A stretch of DNA of 64,000 bases from Okapia johnstoni (Eukaryota; Chordata; Mammalia; Artiodactyla; Giraffidae): assembly GCA_024291935.2 (NCBI GenBank), contig CM044316.1:78074501-78138500 (forward strand), read 5' to 3'. Positions 21,784 through 33,996 of the stretch are shown here, piece after piece. The translations under genes were made by a program, and so were the position numbers. The notes under the pieces were generated by a model. It saw only the letters and a list, made by a program, of their open reading frames with translations. It searched no databases and was not told the DNA's origin. Positions within the stretch are counted from its first letter, which is position 1, and each line of letters opens with the position of its first letter.

Positions 21784-23230
21784 TATCTCGATCAAAGAAG
21801 CCTTCGAAAATGGTCTCATATCTGATTTAAAAGTTGCAAAAATGACCAAAACTAATTCGTTTGTGTGCTTTAACTTTGTAACATCACAAAAATTAGATAA
21901 TTTATTTTATTTCATTAATACCAAGAAACCCAACCATTTCAAGCTCAAGCAAAATATAAGAGCTTATATTTTATTTATGTTAAAAAAATCTTTTGTGAAA
22001 AAAAGTCTTTTGTGGCATATTCACTCAAAATTTCTCCTAAATATGAAAATCTTATTTTATATAAATATTGCATAGCAAAAGAAAAAGAAGTAGAATTGCA
22101 TATTTTACAATATTTGAGTAATTTTAGATGAACTGTTCCAAGAGTCTCTAATTACTTGTCTGTCCAAGGAAAGGAAAACTAAGATGCGTCATCTTAATTT
22201 TGAAATATTCTGATACTTTACTTGTTTACTTGCCTTATTTAGATGCAATTGAAAACCACATGACTCATTTAAAGAAATTCTTCCTTTCAATTACATTTCA
22301 AGGCAAATGGGAGCATGAGGTATAAAATTTTAATATATAACAAATATTTAATAAAACCTAGAGTATTTTTTCATTTGAAAAATGCAAATGTAGATCAGTG
22401 ACCATCAAATTGATAATATATAACCTCAGCCTGAGAGTAAGTGCTAACTACTGCATCTGTCTGTAGATTAAAGGAGATTGAAGTTGTGACTTCTGGGTGT
22501 CCTGGTATGCAGTTCTTAAAAAGCAGAGAATTGCATGACAATTACAGGTCTTTAAACATTTATTCATTATTCTCAGATATTAAAAAAATTCATGTATGAG
22601 ATAAAATGCAGAGATAGCAATACTGCTGGCAGTGTATGCGTTTGGCATTGGGGGTAATATGTGTATGCATGTGTGAACCCTGAGGGAAGTTTGGGAATCT
22701 TTGCTAGTAGTTGTTATAGAGAGCAGTATAAAACTGTCCATTATCCAGTCAATTAAAGAAGGATTCAAGAATGTTATAAAATAGGAATCAAATCCTTTGG
22801 GAATTGGCACTGGACGTTGCTACTGTTTCCTATAGGCCCCTACCTGTTTGGTGCTGCCTGTTCAAGGATTGCCCCTGAAAGCCATCAGAGAGAAGCAGGG
22901 GTGGAAGGGGGTCATTCTTGGGCATTTCATACTTAAGTACAGCCTTAGAAGACATAAGATGAAATTGTGCAGAGTCTTTGCTCCTCTTTCTTGAATCAAG
23001 ACAACTCCCTTAGGAGAGATTCACTTAATGTTTGGGTGGTATGGGGACATCAGCAGAGGGAGCAGTGAGATGGTGATGTCGATGGTGATGATAATGATGT
23101 CATAGTGATTTTATTGCTTCTCACTTAGGAGAAAGAACAAATATTTCACGTTAAGAGAGCCAGTGTGGGTAAAGTCAAGATAACTCAGTGTAAGAATTTA
23201 ATTTCTTTATAGCAACAATAGCTCTGCCCT
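21784..23230. other. Unique AT-rich sequence, nothing recognised
   Basis: A 77-codon open frame at 21842-22075 is lysine/asparagine/phenylalanine-rich as expected of translated AT-rich DNA. No repeat family assigned. Confidence 0.5.
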
Positions 23231-23503
23231 TAGATTCCTGGTAGAGTGGTACAGCCTGAAAAAAAGAGGCTAATATTTACCTAGAGGGGCTTCCCTTGTG
23301 GCTCAGATGGTATAGAACCTGCCAATGCAGGAGTCGCAGATTTGATCCCTGGGTTGGGAAGATCCCCTGTAGGAGGAAATGGCAACCCACTCCAGTATTC
23401 TTGTCTGGAGAATCCCACAGACAGAGGAGCCTGGCCCTCTAAAATTCTAGATTCCTGCTAGAGTGGTACAGCCTGAAAAAAAAAAAGTTAATTATTTACA
23501 TAA
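23231..23503. repeat. ~50-bp direct repeat pair flanking a SINE
   Basis: TAGATTCCTGGTAGAGTGGT plus ACAGCCTGAAAAAAAGAGGC (23231-23270) is repeated as TAGATTCCTGCTAGAGTGGT plus ACAGCCTGAAAAAAA (23448 on), and both continue to a TTATTTAC-like phrase. About 50 bp match with few differences. A Bov-tA lies between the copies. This is far longer than a normal SINE target-site duplication of about 7-20 bp, so another duplication step is implied. Confidence 0.85.
23287..23435 (+). mobile_element. Bov-tA SINE, 3'-shortened
   Basis: GGGCTTCCCTTGTGGCTCAG, TTTGATCCCTGGGTTGGG, AAGATCCCCTG and GCAACCCACTCCAGTATTCT are the head and body. The element stops at ACAGAGGAGCCTGG, before the usual TCGGACACGACTGAG end, so the last ~45 bp are missing. 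It lies between the direct repeats at 23231 and 23448. Confidence 0.92.
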
Positions 23504-24833
23504 ACCAGTAATGAATTTAATAGCAAGATACAGATTGACTCAATGGGTCTTCCAAGATGAGAATGTGTAAGTGGAATTTGTAATTTGAGCCCTAGCTAAG
23601 AACAACCATTGGTTTAGAGGCAAGATTAACCTGTAGGCTATAGTCATTCTTTCCTGGCTGTTTAAGCCTGGGAAGCCCACCTAGGCACAAGCCCTGCTGG
23701 TTCTCAAGAACAGCTACTAATATAAATAAAAGTCTAGGCGCTCCTACTTTCCTCATGTCATTCCATGGCTCCCAAATCCAGTAGTCACTTTCTCATCAAA
23801 TTGACCTCTCAGTGCCTTACTTCTGGTCTCTGATGTCATTGTTTAAAAGACCTCTTGAACTTTTCTTCTAGCTTTTTTTTTTAACTTTACCTTTCCCATG
23901 TGGCTTTGGTTCTTTCCCTTTCTGTGATTCACTGTGAAGTACAGCTTCTCAGAAGCTAACCCTTGTCCCTGGCCATCTAGTGAGCATCCAGATAGTTCGT
24001 TTTCAGCCTTAGTAGACAGGGAGTTGGAAACAGTATTTTATTCAGCATGGTCTAAAGGTATCTGAGTGGTGGAAACTAAACACATGAAAATTTAGCCATT
24101 TGTGAGAATCCCTGTGAAGGGGCTTAATGATACATATGATCAATTTGAAAATCTGAGATTTCTGTAGAGATTCTGCTCATTGCATCACATAATTGCTGTA
24201 TATTGAAATAAGCTATGAACAGTGTGTTTAATTTTTGATTGCACTGTATTGTTTAATCCTGAGAGTCTAATATTTTTTAGGTGTTCTGGCTAAAAAAATA
24301 TTAGAAGGTAATGAAATTAATAGCTTTAGCTAAATGGTTTAGGAGGACAGTGTCCTCTGGTAGGGACAGGAGATGCTTATTGTGGCTGTTTAAACTCAAA
24401 GGTTAGATGATGGATAACAGGGCATTGGAGACTTTTGCAGTTCAGGTTCATGCTATCAAACTCTCTGAATGACACCAATATGCAGCTGATAAGGAACCTT
24501 AATGGACCTTTCATATCTGTGTGGTAATTAGGACATATACCATGTATGGTTATGAGATTGTTACCTATAACACTTCATTCTGATAACTTAACTTCCTGTC
24601 AACTTCTGACATATTGCAGAAGCTGCTTCTAGCTTTCATCTCTTTTACTACAAGATTTTCCATAAGAAATATATCAGTTTAAAAAATTCACTATTTAAGA
24701 CCTTTAGGGTAATTTTAATGGAGGTTATATATCACTTCATTGATTATTTTTATCCTATAGATTGTTTATAACACATATACGTATCTGTAATGATCTTATA
24801 GACCATATATATTTAATATATAAATATTCTCTC
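23504..24833. other. Unique sequence, nothing recognised
   Basis: No gene or assignable repeat. A T-run at about 23873-23882 is the only simple-sequence feature. Confidence 0.5.
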
Positions 24834-24836
24834 TGT

Positions 24837-24902
<66 letters not shown>
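24834..24902. repeat. Compound (TG)n(TA)n microsatellite
   Basis: TG repeats with one interruption (24834-24872) switch directly to about 15 TA units (24872-24902). Alternating purine-pyrimidine tracts of this kind can adopt left-handed or cruciform DNA. Translation gives a VCVCVC/IYIYIY string that is meaningless. Confidence 0.96.
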
Positions 24903-24904
<2 letters not shown>

Positions 24905-24919
24905 TAAAATTAGGCATAT

Positions 24920-25034
24920 GGGCTTCCCTGGTAGCTCAGATGGTAAAAATTTGCCTTCAATGCAGGAGACCTGGATTCGATCCCTGGGTTAGCAAGATAA
25001 CCTAGAGGAGGGAAAGGCTACCCACTCCAGTATT
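24920..25034 (+). mobile_element. Bov-tA SINE head and body, 3'-truncated
   Basis: GGCTTCCCTGGTAGCTCAGA, GGATTCGATCCCTGGGTTAG and CTACCCACTCCAGTATT are followed by TATATATGCC, where the typical body would continue with CTTGCCTGGAG. The tail is missing. It lies 18 bp from a TG/TA microsatellite. AGGCATAT before it and ATATGCCT after it are inverted, not direct, copies. Confidence 0.9.
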
Positions 25035-25639
25035 ATATATGCCTGATTGCTTTTATCAAGTATTGGGGCTTCTCAGAAAAGTTATGATAGAAATTGTAGG
25101 GGTTACTGGGACTCACATATGAAAGAAGCATTACCTTTAGGACAAATAGCTAGTATATTTTGAATGCATTTGTACTGTTGTTTTTCAAATGTGTGCATAA
25201 GTATTTGTGGTTACAAAATACACATTTTAAAAAAAGACGAATCAGATTTTATTTTATTTTTTATGATCCTCTTGCTCTAAATAACGGTCTGGTCAATTTG
25301 AGGCCAAATAAAAGGACATATAGAGAGTCCTAGGTGATTGAGTATGTGTTTAGTTTGGCAAAGGCATTTCCAGAAGATGTAAAGATGTAGTAGTAATGTG
25401 ATACAAGCTCAAGAATTCTTGTATATCCTTTGATTAAATAGTTTTGGGGGCAAAATTCTTTTTCTATTTCTTTAGAATTTTAACTTGTGGTTTAAAAAAA
25501 TCATTTAATGAAAAATAAGGTGAAACATAGTTTAACTCTTCTAAGTGCCAGCTCTCTGACCTTGAGAGTCACCTGGGACTCCTTTACCTCATACCCTATG
25601 TCCAGTTCATTCAGCAAATTCTGTTGAAAATCCTGCATG
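25035..25639. other. Unique sequence, nothing recognised
   Basis: AT-rich interval with an ATTTTATTTTATTTTTTATG run near 25247-25265. No gene seen. Confidence 0.5.
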
Positions 25640-25800
25640 CCCAGTGCATCTATGCCACTTTCCTTCCTCACTTTTCTATGTCAGTGGCCTCCTCCCAGTT
25701 TGCCTGCTTCCCTCCTTGCCCTGCTATAGCAGCCAGAGTGATTTTTTAACAACCTGCCTCACATATTCCAAAAGCATACATTCTATTAAAACTATTACCA
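25640..25800 (+). mobile_element. Possible short L2-type relic
   Basis: CTTCCCTCCTTGCCCTGCTA and AGCAGCCAGAGTGATTTTTT resemble a plus-strand L2 phrase ('cacagcagccagagtgatctttttaaa'). The match is short and the ends cannot be set. Confidence 0.4.
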
Positions 25801-27493
25801 GATTATTACGTTTCTTATTATATTTTCTTATATTATATATTACATTGTGCTTTTTTCTAATTAATGAACAATGTACTATAAAGGTCTTTTACCTTGTGGG
25901 TAGAGATGCTTGAATATTTTTGCCGTGAGTCCTAGTATTTGAAACACTTGGGAACAACTGCTATAGTACTCAGAAATCCAAAGGAACCCGACTTTAGTGT
26001 TGGAATAAATTTATGAGCTATTACATATCATAGATTGATAAATTTGCTTTTTTTTGTTGTTATGGAATAACTATAAAGCATTTACTTTCATAATAGTGTA
26101 TATGTCCCATAACCTCTAAAGCCAAGCTGAAATAATTCATTTCTCAAGAAAAAAATCTTACAAAGTAAATATACAAATAAAAAATATGCAATTAAAAGCT
26201 CAGCCTCTATTGAGTTATTTTAGAAATAAATGTTGGCTAAGAAACTGGTGCATTATAAGAAGCTGCTGGCCTGCACATGCAAAGGAAAAATTATTATATT
26301 AAAAATTACAGTTTCTAAAACATTTGTTTCTCATCTGGCATCAAATAAAGTTTAACTGCAAGTTGTTTTATGTCATTTTCTCTTGGGGATATGTTTTCAA
26401 AATGATACACAGGAGGTTCATATGTACACACATCTCATTATTTCTCAGTAGGATTCATGTTTGTGCCACCTACTCGTGATTGGAAGTGCATACTCTAATA
26501 TCTCTGATTTAGGCTTGTACTGGGCTTTTATAACAATGTAATTCTTATTTTGCTACATGGTTCTGTAGGCTGTTTCAAAATGAGATTCCAAATTGCCAAA
26601 AAAACAAACCACCCAACCCAAAACCCTAATGACTCTCAACAGTTTCTTTGACATATTTAAGCAAAATATTCTGTTCCCTTCAACAAAAAGGCACAAAATT
26701 TTGGGTTTGGGTTCGAATTACATTTGGCCAGCAGCTGTTTATAAAACTGAGCAGCAGACAGTGCAATAAAAACAGATTATATGTGGATTCTATTTCTTTC
26801 CTGGACAGCCTGTCTTGTAAATATTTGCTTTTGCCATCAGCATACGAGAGGAAAGCATTAGCCGCTCCCCACAACTTAGAAATGGCTTAAGAGAAATTGT
26901 AAAATAATCATGCAGGGACCCCCACAAAGTGCCCCTTTCGGTTTCTCTGGTTATTGTTATGAAAAAATATTGAAAAATTCACTGCATTTAGTGTTTAAAA
27001 TAATCCTGTTCTGACCTTTCTTAATGTGCTGAGCAGAAGGCAAAATGAGCTCTGCTTCAGGTCCACAAGGTCTCTTGAATTTTTTTTTTAAATTGAGACT
27101 GAGTATTAATTTTAAATTAAGAGCAGAGTATCCGATAATATGTATAATGCCATGAATCCTGAAAAAAAAAATGGGTGTTTTTGAAGTGTGACAAGGGCAG
27201 CAACATTAAATCCTATTTCCCGGGATCTTCTGATAAGTTCAGATGTATCAGTGGCTTCCTGTTGCTCTTTGGGATTTCATCCTTAACAGAGCTTTGAAGG
27301 CTGCTCTTTTTGCAGCTCTCCTCACTCATTTTCTGGGGTACCTTCCTGTTTCTCACCCTCCACCCATGTAGGCGTCCTTTCAGTTGGTCTTCTTGCCAGA
27401 GCTGCTTTTCAACGTAGGACTAGTGCACAGGCCATCACCTCCACCTGGAAGGCCTCCAATGCTTCCTCCGTCCTCTCTTAGGCCTGCTCCTGT
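25801..27493. other. Mostly unique sequence, no gene recognised
   Basis: Open frames at 26648-26890 (+) and 26680-26874 (-) overlap on opposite strands and neither shows a domain. The segment at 26640-26900 has a more balanced composition than its surroundings and could be tested for conservation. Confidence 0.5.
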
Positions 27494-28245
27494 TGTTGTT
27501 CAGTCACCCAGTCATGTCAACTCTTTGGGACCCCATGGACTGCAGCACGCCAGGCTTCTTTGACCCTCACCATCTCCAAGAGTTTGCCCAAATTCATGTC
27601 CATTGCATCGGTGATGCCATCCAGCCATCTCAGCCCCTGTCGTGGTCTTCTCCTCCCGCCTTCAATCTTTCCCAGCATCAGGGTCTTTTCCAATGAGTCA
27701 GTTCTTCCCTCAGGTGGCCAAAGTATTGGAGCTTCAGCTTCAGCATCAGTCCTTCCAGTGAATATTTAGGGTTGATTTCCTTGACGACTGACTGGTTTGA
27801 TCTCCTTGCAGTCCAAGGGACTCTCAAGAATCTTCTCCAGCACCACAGTTGGAAAGCATCAATTCTTTGGCACTCTGCCTTCTTATGGTCCAGCTCTCAC
27901 AACCATACGTAACTATTGAAAAGATCATCGCTTTGACTATATGGACTTTGTTTGGCAAAGTGATGTCTTTGCTTTTTAAATGTCTAGGTTTGTCATAGCT
28001 TTCCTGCCAATAAGCAGTCATCTTCTAATTTCAAGGCTGCAGTTACCATCTGCAGTGATTTTGGAACCCAAGAAGAGGAAATCTGTCACTGCTTCTGCCT
28101 TTACCCCTTGTATTTGCCATGAAGTATCAGAACTCCCCAGTATGACTCATCTGTCTTGGGTGGCCCTTCATGGCATGGCGCATAGCTTCATTGAGTTACG
28201 AAAGCCCCCTCTCCATGACAAGGCAGTGATCCATGAAGGGGCGTG
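27494..28245 (-). mobile_element. BovB LINE with large internal deletion, minus strand
   Basis: 27494-28127 is the BovB 3' region (TTGTTGTTCAGTCACCCAGT, TTGCATCGGTGATGCCATCC, GTTTGTCATAGCTTTCCTGC, TTTGCCATGAAGTATCAG). At about 28128-28145 it jumps to the element's 5' end: ATCTGTCTTGGGTGGCCCTT, TTCATTGAGTTACGAAAGCC, ACAAGGCAGTGATCCATGAA. The whole endonuclease and most of the reverse transcriptase are missing (roughly 2.3 kb by comparison with the copy at 28732). It is therefore a non-autonomous or secondarily deleted copy that kept both ends. Confidence 0.85.
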
Positions 28246-28731
28246 CCTTCCTTAGTTCCCCACATTACTCTCCTGTCATCACCATGCACTTCTTTTGCAG
28301 CACTTTTCACAACTGTAATACGTGGTCACCATATTTCTTTTCCAATATATTGGAAGTTTACGAGGCTAGGAACTTTGTTTTTGTTCACCATGATAATACA
28401 TCAGCAGCATACCTGCACATGGAAGGCACCCAATATATGCTGAATGACTGAAAGGACTTTTGGCCTACCACTTCTTATTCCAGACCCCAGGAAACTTAAC
28501 AAAAACAAGTCTTAATTTCTCATCAACTTTTTCCTTCCTTGCAACTCAGACCTCATCAAGGTGTTGTTGGATATGTACTAGCCATTGTCTTTGCCTACCC
28601 AGGATATACAAGAGCAATATATTGCTGATTTATGATGCCTATAAATGTGTCTTGTCTAACAAAGTTGGCATACAACCATCAAATGTTTTCTATTCTGCTT
28701 CAGTATTTCCTTTTGTTTAAAATAAGCATAA
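28246..28731. other. Spacer between two head-to-head BovB copies
   Basis: About 490 bp with open frames up to 86 codons that have no recognised domain. It separates the 5' ends of two BovB elements in opposite orientation. Confidence 0.5.
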
Positions 28732-31700
28732 ACGTGCTGGGCCAAACAAGATGGATGGGTCATGGCAGAGAGTTCTGACAAAATATGGTCCACTGGTGAA
28801 GGGAATGGCATACCACTTGAGTATTTTTGCCTTAAGAAGCCCATGAATAGTATGAAAAGGCAAAAAGATATGACACCAGATGAGCGCCCTCCCCCGCCCA
28901 GGTTAGTAGGTGTTCAATATGCTACTGGAGAAGAGCAGAGAATTAACTCCGGAAAGAATGAAGAGGGTGGGGCAAAGCGGGAACAACTCTCAGTTGCAGA
29001 TGTGTCTGATGGTAAAAATAAATAAATAGATAAGTCCTATGCTATAAAGAACAATACTGCGTGGGAACCTGGAATGTTAGGTCCATGAATCAAGGTAAAT
29101 TGGATGTGGTCAAACGGGATGGCAAGAGTGACTTGGCATTTTAGGAATCAGTGAACTAAAATGGTTGAAATGGGTGAATTAATTCTAGATGACCATTATA
29201 TCTACTACTATGGACAAGAATCCCTTGGGAAAAATGGAGTAGTCCTTAGTAGTCAACAAGAGTCTGAAATGCATCTCAAAAGCAACAGAATGATCTTGGT
29301 TCCTTTCCAGGGCAAACCATTCAATATCACAGTAATCCAAGTCTATACCCCAAGCACTAATGCCAAAGAAGCTGAAGTCGAATGGTTCTATGAAGACCTA
29401 TAAGACTTTCTAGATTAACACCAAGAAAAGATGTCCTTTTCATCATAGGGGATTGGAGTGCAAAAGTAGGAAGTCAAGAGATACCTGGAGTAACAGGCAA
29501 GTTTGGGCTTGGAGTACAAAATGAAGCAGGGCAAAAGCTAACAGATTTTTGGCAAGAGAACACGCTGGTCATAGCAAACACTCTCTTCCAACAACATAAG
29601 AGATGACTCTACATATGGATATCACCAAATGGTCAATATCAAAATCAGATTGGTTATATTCTCTGCAGCTGAAGATGGAGAGGCTCTATACAGTCAGCAA
29701 AAACAGGACCTGGAGCTGACTGTGGCTCAAATCATGAGCTCCTTATTGCAAAATTCAGGCTCAAATTGTAGGAAGTAGCGAAAACCCACTAGACCATTCA
29801 GGTATGACCTAAATCAAATCCCTTATGATTATACAGTGGAGGTGGCAACTAGATTCAAGGGATTAGCTCTGGTAGACAGAGCACCTGAAGAACTATGGAC
29901 AGAGGTTCATAACACTGTTTAGGAAGCTGTGACCAAAACCATACTCAAAAAAAGAAATGAAGGAAGGCAAAGTGGTTGTCTGAGGAGGCCTTACATATAC
30001 CTGAGAAAAGAAGAGTGAAAGGTAAAGGATGCCCAACTGAATGCAGAGTTCCAGAGAAGAGAAAGCAGAGATAAGAAAGCTGTCTTCAATGAACAATGTG
30101 AAGAAATAGAGGAAAACTGTAGAATGGGAAAGACTAGAGATTTCAAGAAAATTGGGGATACCAAGGGAACATGTCATGCAAAGTTGGACACAATTTAGGA
30201 CAGAAATGGAAAGGAGCTAACTGAAGCAGGAGAGGTTAAGAAGAAGTGACAAGTATACCCAGAAGAACTATACAAAAAAAAAAGGTCTTAATGACCCAGA
30301 TAGCTGAGATGATATGGTCATTCACCTAGAGCCAGACATCCTGGAGTATGAAGCGAAGTGGACCTTAAGAAGCATTACTATGAACAAAGCTGGTGAAGGT
30401 GATGGAATTGCAACTGATCTATTTAAAATCCTAAAAGATGATGCGATTAAAATGCTGTACTCAATACGTCAGCAAATTTGGAAAACTCAGCAGTGTAACA
30501 GGACTGGAAAATGTTAGTTTTCATTCCAGTTCCAAAGAAAGTCAATGCCAAAGAATGTTCAAACTACCATACAGTTGTGCTGATTTCACATGCTAGCAAG
30601 GTAATGCTCAAAATCCTTGAAGCTAGGCTTCAACAGTATGTGAACCAAGGACTTCCAGAGGTATAAGCTGGATTTAGAAAAGGCAGAGGAACCAGAGATC
30701 AAATTGCCAGCATCCATTGGATCATAGAAAAAGAAAAGAAAAAAAAAATAATCTACTTCATGGATTATGCTAAAGAATTTGACTGTGTGGATCACAACAA
30801 ATTATGGAAAATTCTTAAAGAGATGGGAAGACCAAATCACCTTACCTGTCTCTTGAGAAGCCTTTATGCAGGACAGGAAATAGCAGAACTGGACATGAAA
30901 CAATGGACTGGTCCAAAATTGGGGAAGGAGTATGGCTTATTTAACTTCTATGCAGAGTATACCATGTGAAGTGCTGGGCTCGATAAATCACAAGGTGGAA
31001 TTAAGATTGCCTGGAGAAATATTAACAACCTCAGATATGCAGATGTTACTACTCTATGGCAGAAAGTGAAGATGAACTAAAGAGCCTCTTGTTGAGGGTG
31101 AAAGAGGAGAGTGAAAAAGCTGGCTTAAAACTCAACATACAAAAAACTAAGATTACAGTATCCAGTCCCATCACTTCATGGAAACTAGATGGGGAAAAAA
31201 TGGAAACAGTGACAGACTTTATTTTCTTGGGCTCCAAAATCACTGTGGACGGTGATTGCAGCCACAAAATTGAAAAACACTTGCTCCTTGGAAGAAAATC
31301 TATGACAAACCTAAATAGCATATTAAAAATCAGAGATATCACTTTTCCGACAACGGTCCATTTAGTTAAAACCGTGATTTCTCCAGTAGTCATGTATGGA
31401 TGTGAGAGCTGGATCATAAAGAAGGCTGAGTGCTGAAGACTTTATGTTTTTGAACTGTGTTGCTGGAGAAGACTCTTGAGAGTACCTGCCAGGAGATCCA
31501 ACCAGTCCATCCTAAAGGAAATCAACCCTGAATATTCATTGGAAGGACTGATGCTGAAGCTGAAACTCCAATACTCTGGCCACCTGATGCGAGGAGCTGA
31601 CTCATTGGAAAACATCCTGATGCTGGAAAAGATTGAAGGCAGGAAAAGGAGAAGGGAGTGACGGAGGAATGAGATGGTTGGGTGGCGTCACCAACTCAAT

Positions 31701-31781
31701 GGACAGGAAGCCTGATATGCTGCAGTCCATGGGCTCGCAAAGGGTCAGACACGACTTAGAGGCTGAACAACAACAACAACC
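28732..31781 (+). mobile_element. BovB LINE, almost full length, inactivated
   Basis: A 3.05-kb copy close to the size of complete BovB. It starts at the 5' region (AAGATGGATGGGTCATGGCA, TATGGTCCACTGGTGAAGGG), passes through endonuclease and reverse transcriptase, and ends with CGCAAAGGGTCAGACACGAC and (AAC)n. BovB is an RTE-clade retrotransposon with one long frame for an AP-type endonuclease and reverse transcriptase. Here the frame is broken by many stops and indels. Its divergence is far greater than that of the copy at 18516. No target-site duplication is visible. Confidence 0.95.
29063..31720 (+). pseudogene. BovB endonuclease/reverse transcriptase pseudogene
   Basis: Endonuclease: NITVIQVYTPSTNAKEAEVE is readable, and GDWS stands at 29448-29459 where RTE enzymes have GDWN. 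The SDH motif reads SNH (29727-29735), replacing a catalytic aspartate, and the QIDYI block reads QIGYI followed by a stop. Reverse transcriptase: the palm motif YADD is YADV (31036-31047), losing the second catalytic aspartate, and a one-base deletion follows near 31053. About 25 bp before LFNFYAEYTM are also missing. Open pieces remain at 29161-29403, 30314-30517, 30760-30969 and 31056-31436. No activity is possible. Confidence 0.93.
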
Positions 31782-33996
31782 ATGAGGGATGCCCTCTGAG
31801 GATCATTTTTTCTCAAGGTGATTTGGCAAACAATGATTCTGTGGTAACAGGAACCCTGCCTCATTTTTAAAAAAGCCTTCCCTTCATTTCTCCAATAGCT
31901 ATGCTGTACTAAATCCTCAGTGCCTCAAGGGACTCTCAGCCAGCTAGAAACCAGTGATTACAACTGCTATTGTGCAAATGTTATCAGAAAAGTTCTGTCA
32001 GTCCACTTCTCCTAAGTACTTACCTTGGTTGGTTAGCAAAGGCCATCTATTTAAAATAAATAAAGTGAAATGAAGGACTGATGCAGTGATCTAATCTAGT
32101 TAAGAGAGATTACCTAAGTAATCATTATTTTGGAAAGGGCTCATTCTCTTCTGGCTTAGAATGGACTTGGATTTCCACATGTCACTCTGTCAGCCTTCCC
32201 CATTATTGTCACTGCGCTTATCAGCATGGTCCTAGCATTTCTATCTTATCTCTTACCTCCCCCTCCCCGTCCTTATCTATTTGGAACCGCTACCTAGAAG
32301 CTCTGGCCCTAGAGTGGACAGAGTCCTTGCTTTTCTGACACCAGCTGGATACAGTCAAGGGAGCAGAACAGGAGCTCTTTGCGTTTCTCACTTTGGAGAA
32401 GGCTCTTGGAAACTTCCCAAGTCCCAATTTGCAGGTTATTGTAAATTCCTTGTTTTGTCAAAGGAACCAGTCACAATCGCAGCGACAAAATTGTCCCTCA
32501 AGATACTTGCAAAAATAAACATGGGCTGATACATTTTTTTGCTGAGTAAACTAAAACATCTTTAATTTCATATTCTAAGCAATAGGACCCTCCACTGAAC
32601 GGTTATAAATGAGGTCCAATGGACTGTCATTAAATCACAGTGACCTTTAGAGATAAATAATTCTTTTATTGTCTGATTTAGTTTTCACATTGTTTCTGTG
32701 CTTGCAGAAAATGGAAACAAAGCTGTTGGTATGTTTAGAAAATTTCAAGATGGCCACTGTCATCTAAATTAGAATTTTGGCCTGTTTCCAGTTTGTGTCC
32801 TGGCCCTTTCTATAATAACAATAATAACAAATGCAAACCTAAAACAGTTTTGGTCTTGAGTTTGCATTCCATCCATCTTCTTTGAAATGTTAAAACATCT
32901 GGTTTTAAGAAGAAAAAATCAACTTCAACATGTTTAGAGAGAAAAAGGCAGCCCACAAAATAAACCAGGGTCAAGCGTTGTTATTTCACTGGTAATTATA
33001 AAGCAGTCCAATTTATTAGTAAAGCTTGCATCATGCTTACTTATAGCCACAACCATTGTAATTGTTTTTAGGCTCTCATTGGAAAGTGGCTGAATTACAG
33101 GGTTTAGGAATATATGGGGCCAACGATCATGGCAAAGAACACCATGTGGTCTTGTCATACCTTGCTTTCCTAAGTTTTCCATCTTGCAAGTGAAATTGTG
33201 TCTTTGTTTAGTTCATTTTCCCAATTAATTCATGAATTTTTACCAACAGTTACTTGGAAACAAAAAGACGCCCACAATAAATTATTGAAAAGAAAATGCT
33301 TGCTAGTTTAATTGAAGAGCAGATGGTTGGCTCAAAGGGTCTTCTTACTGTGTTTCAATAGCACAGCAAGGAAGAGGGGGACAGGTTGCAGTGGCTCTGT
33401 TACACTAACACAAACAACTTGGAGGGTGAGGCTCAGCATTTCAAGAAAGCCAACTAGCAATGCTTAGAGACTTTAATTACAGTTCAAGAAGACTCTTCAG
33501 CCTCTCTTTTCAAGCAGAAGGTCTAACAAGGTATCTTTAAACAAATCTTGAACAGAACATAAACCCTGCTCAAAACATGGAGTCCAAAGGTTTTAGACCT
33601 GGCAATATCAAGACTTAAAATCAGCTTCAATTTTTCTCTGACATCATTACAAACTAATGGTAGTTTTACACCAATTGCTGAAATGTTTGTCTGCTTCTGC
33701 AGAGTACCAGAAATCTCAGTTTTAGTGGACTCTGAAACAGGTTCATCTCCTAGTACTCTAAGCTACTTTCGTCTCCTGGTTTTGCCCAATCACCTAGATT
33801 AAGGATCCTAGATTGAAGACTGATAACCAAATAAAACAGAATTGGCTTATGTGTGAAATTCAGTAATTAGATTAGGAAACCACATTTAATGGTTTCCTCT
33901 TTGAGAAATTTGTGTGTGTGTGTTCTGTTTAACCTTTTTTTCCTCTGTCAAATACAAGAAACCAAACATCAAATACAATTGAGTCCTGCTATTATT
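31782..33996. other. Long repeat-free stretch, no gene recognised
   Basis: About 2.2 kb without an assignable interspersed repeat. Open frames at 32281-32529 (+) and 32934-33182 (-) show no domains. The composition around 32690-33300 is typical of unique mammalian noncoding DNA and it is a reasonable region to test for conservation. Confidence 0.5.

Noticed and set aside
23870..23890. T-run followed by AACTTTACCTTT as a polypyrimidine tract of a splice acceptor
   Set aside because: No downstream coding exon could be found in any frame.
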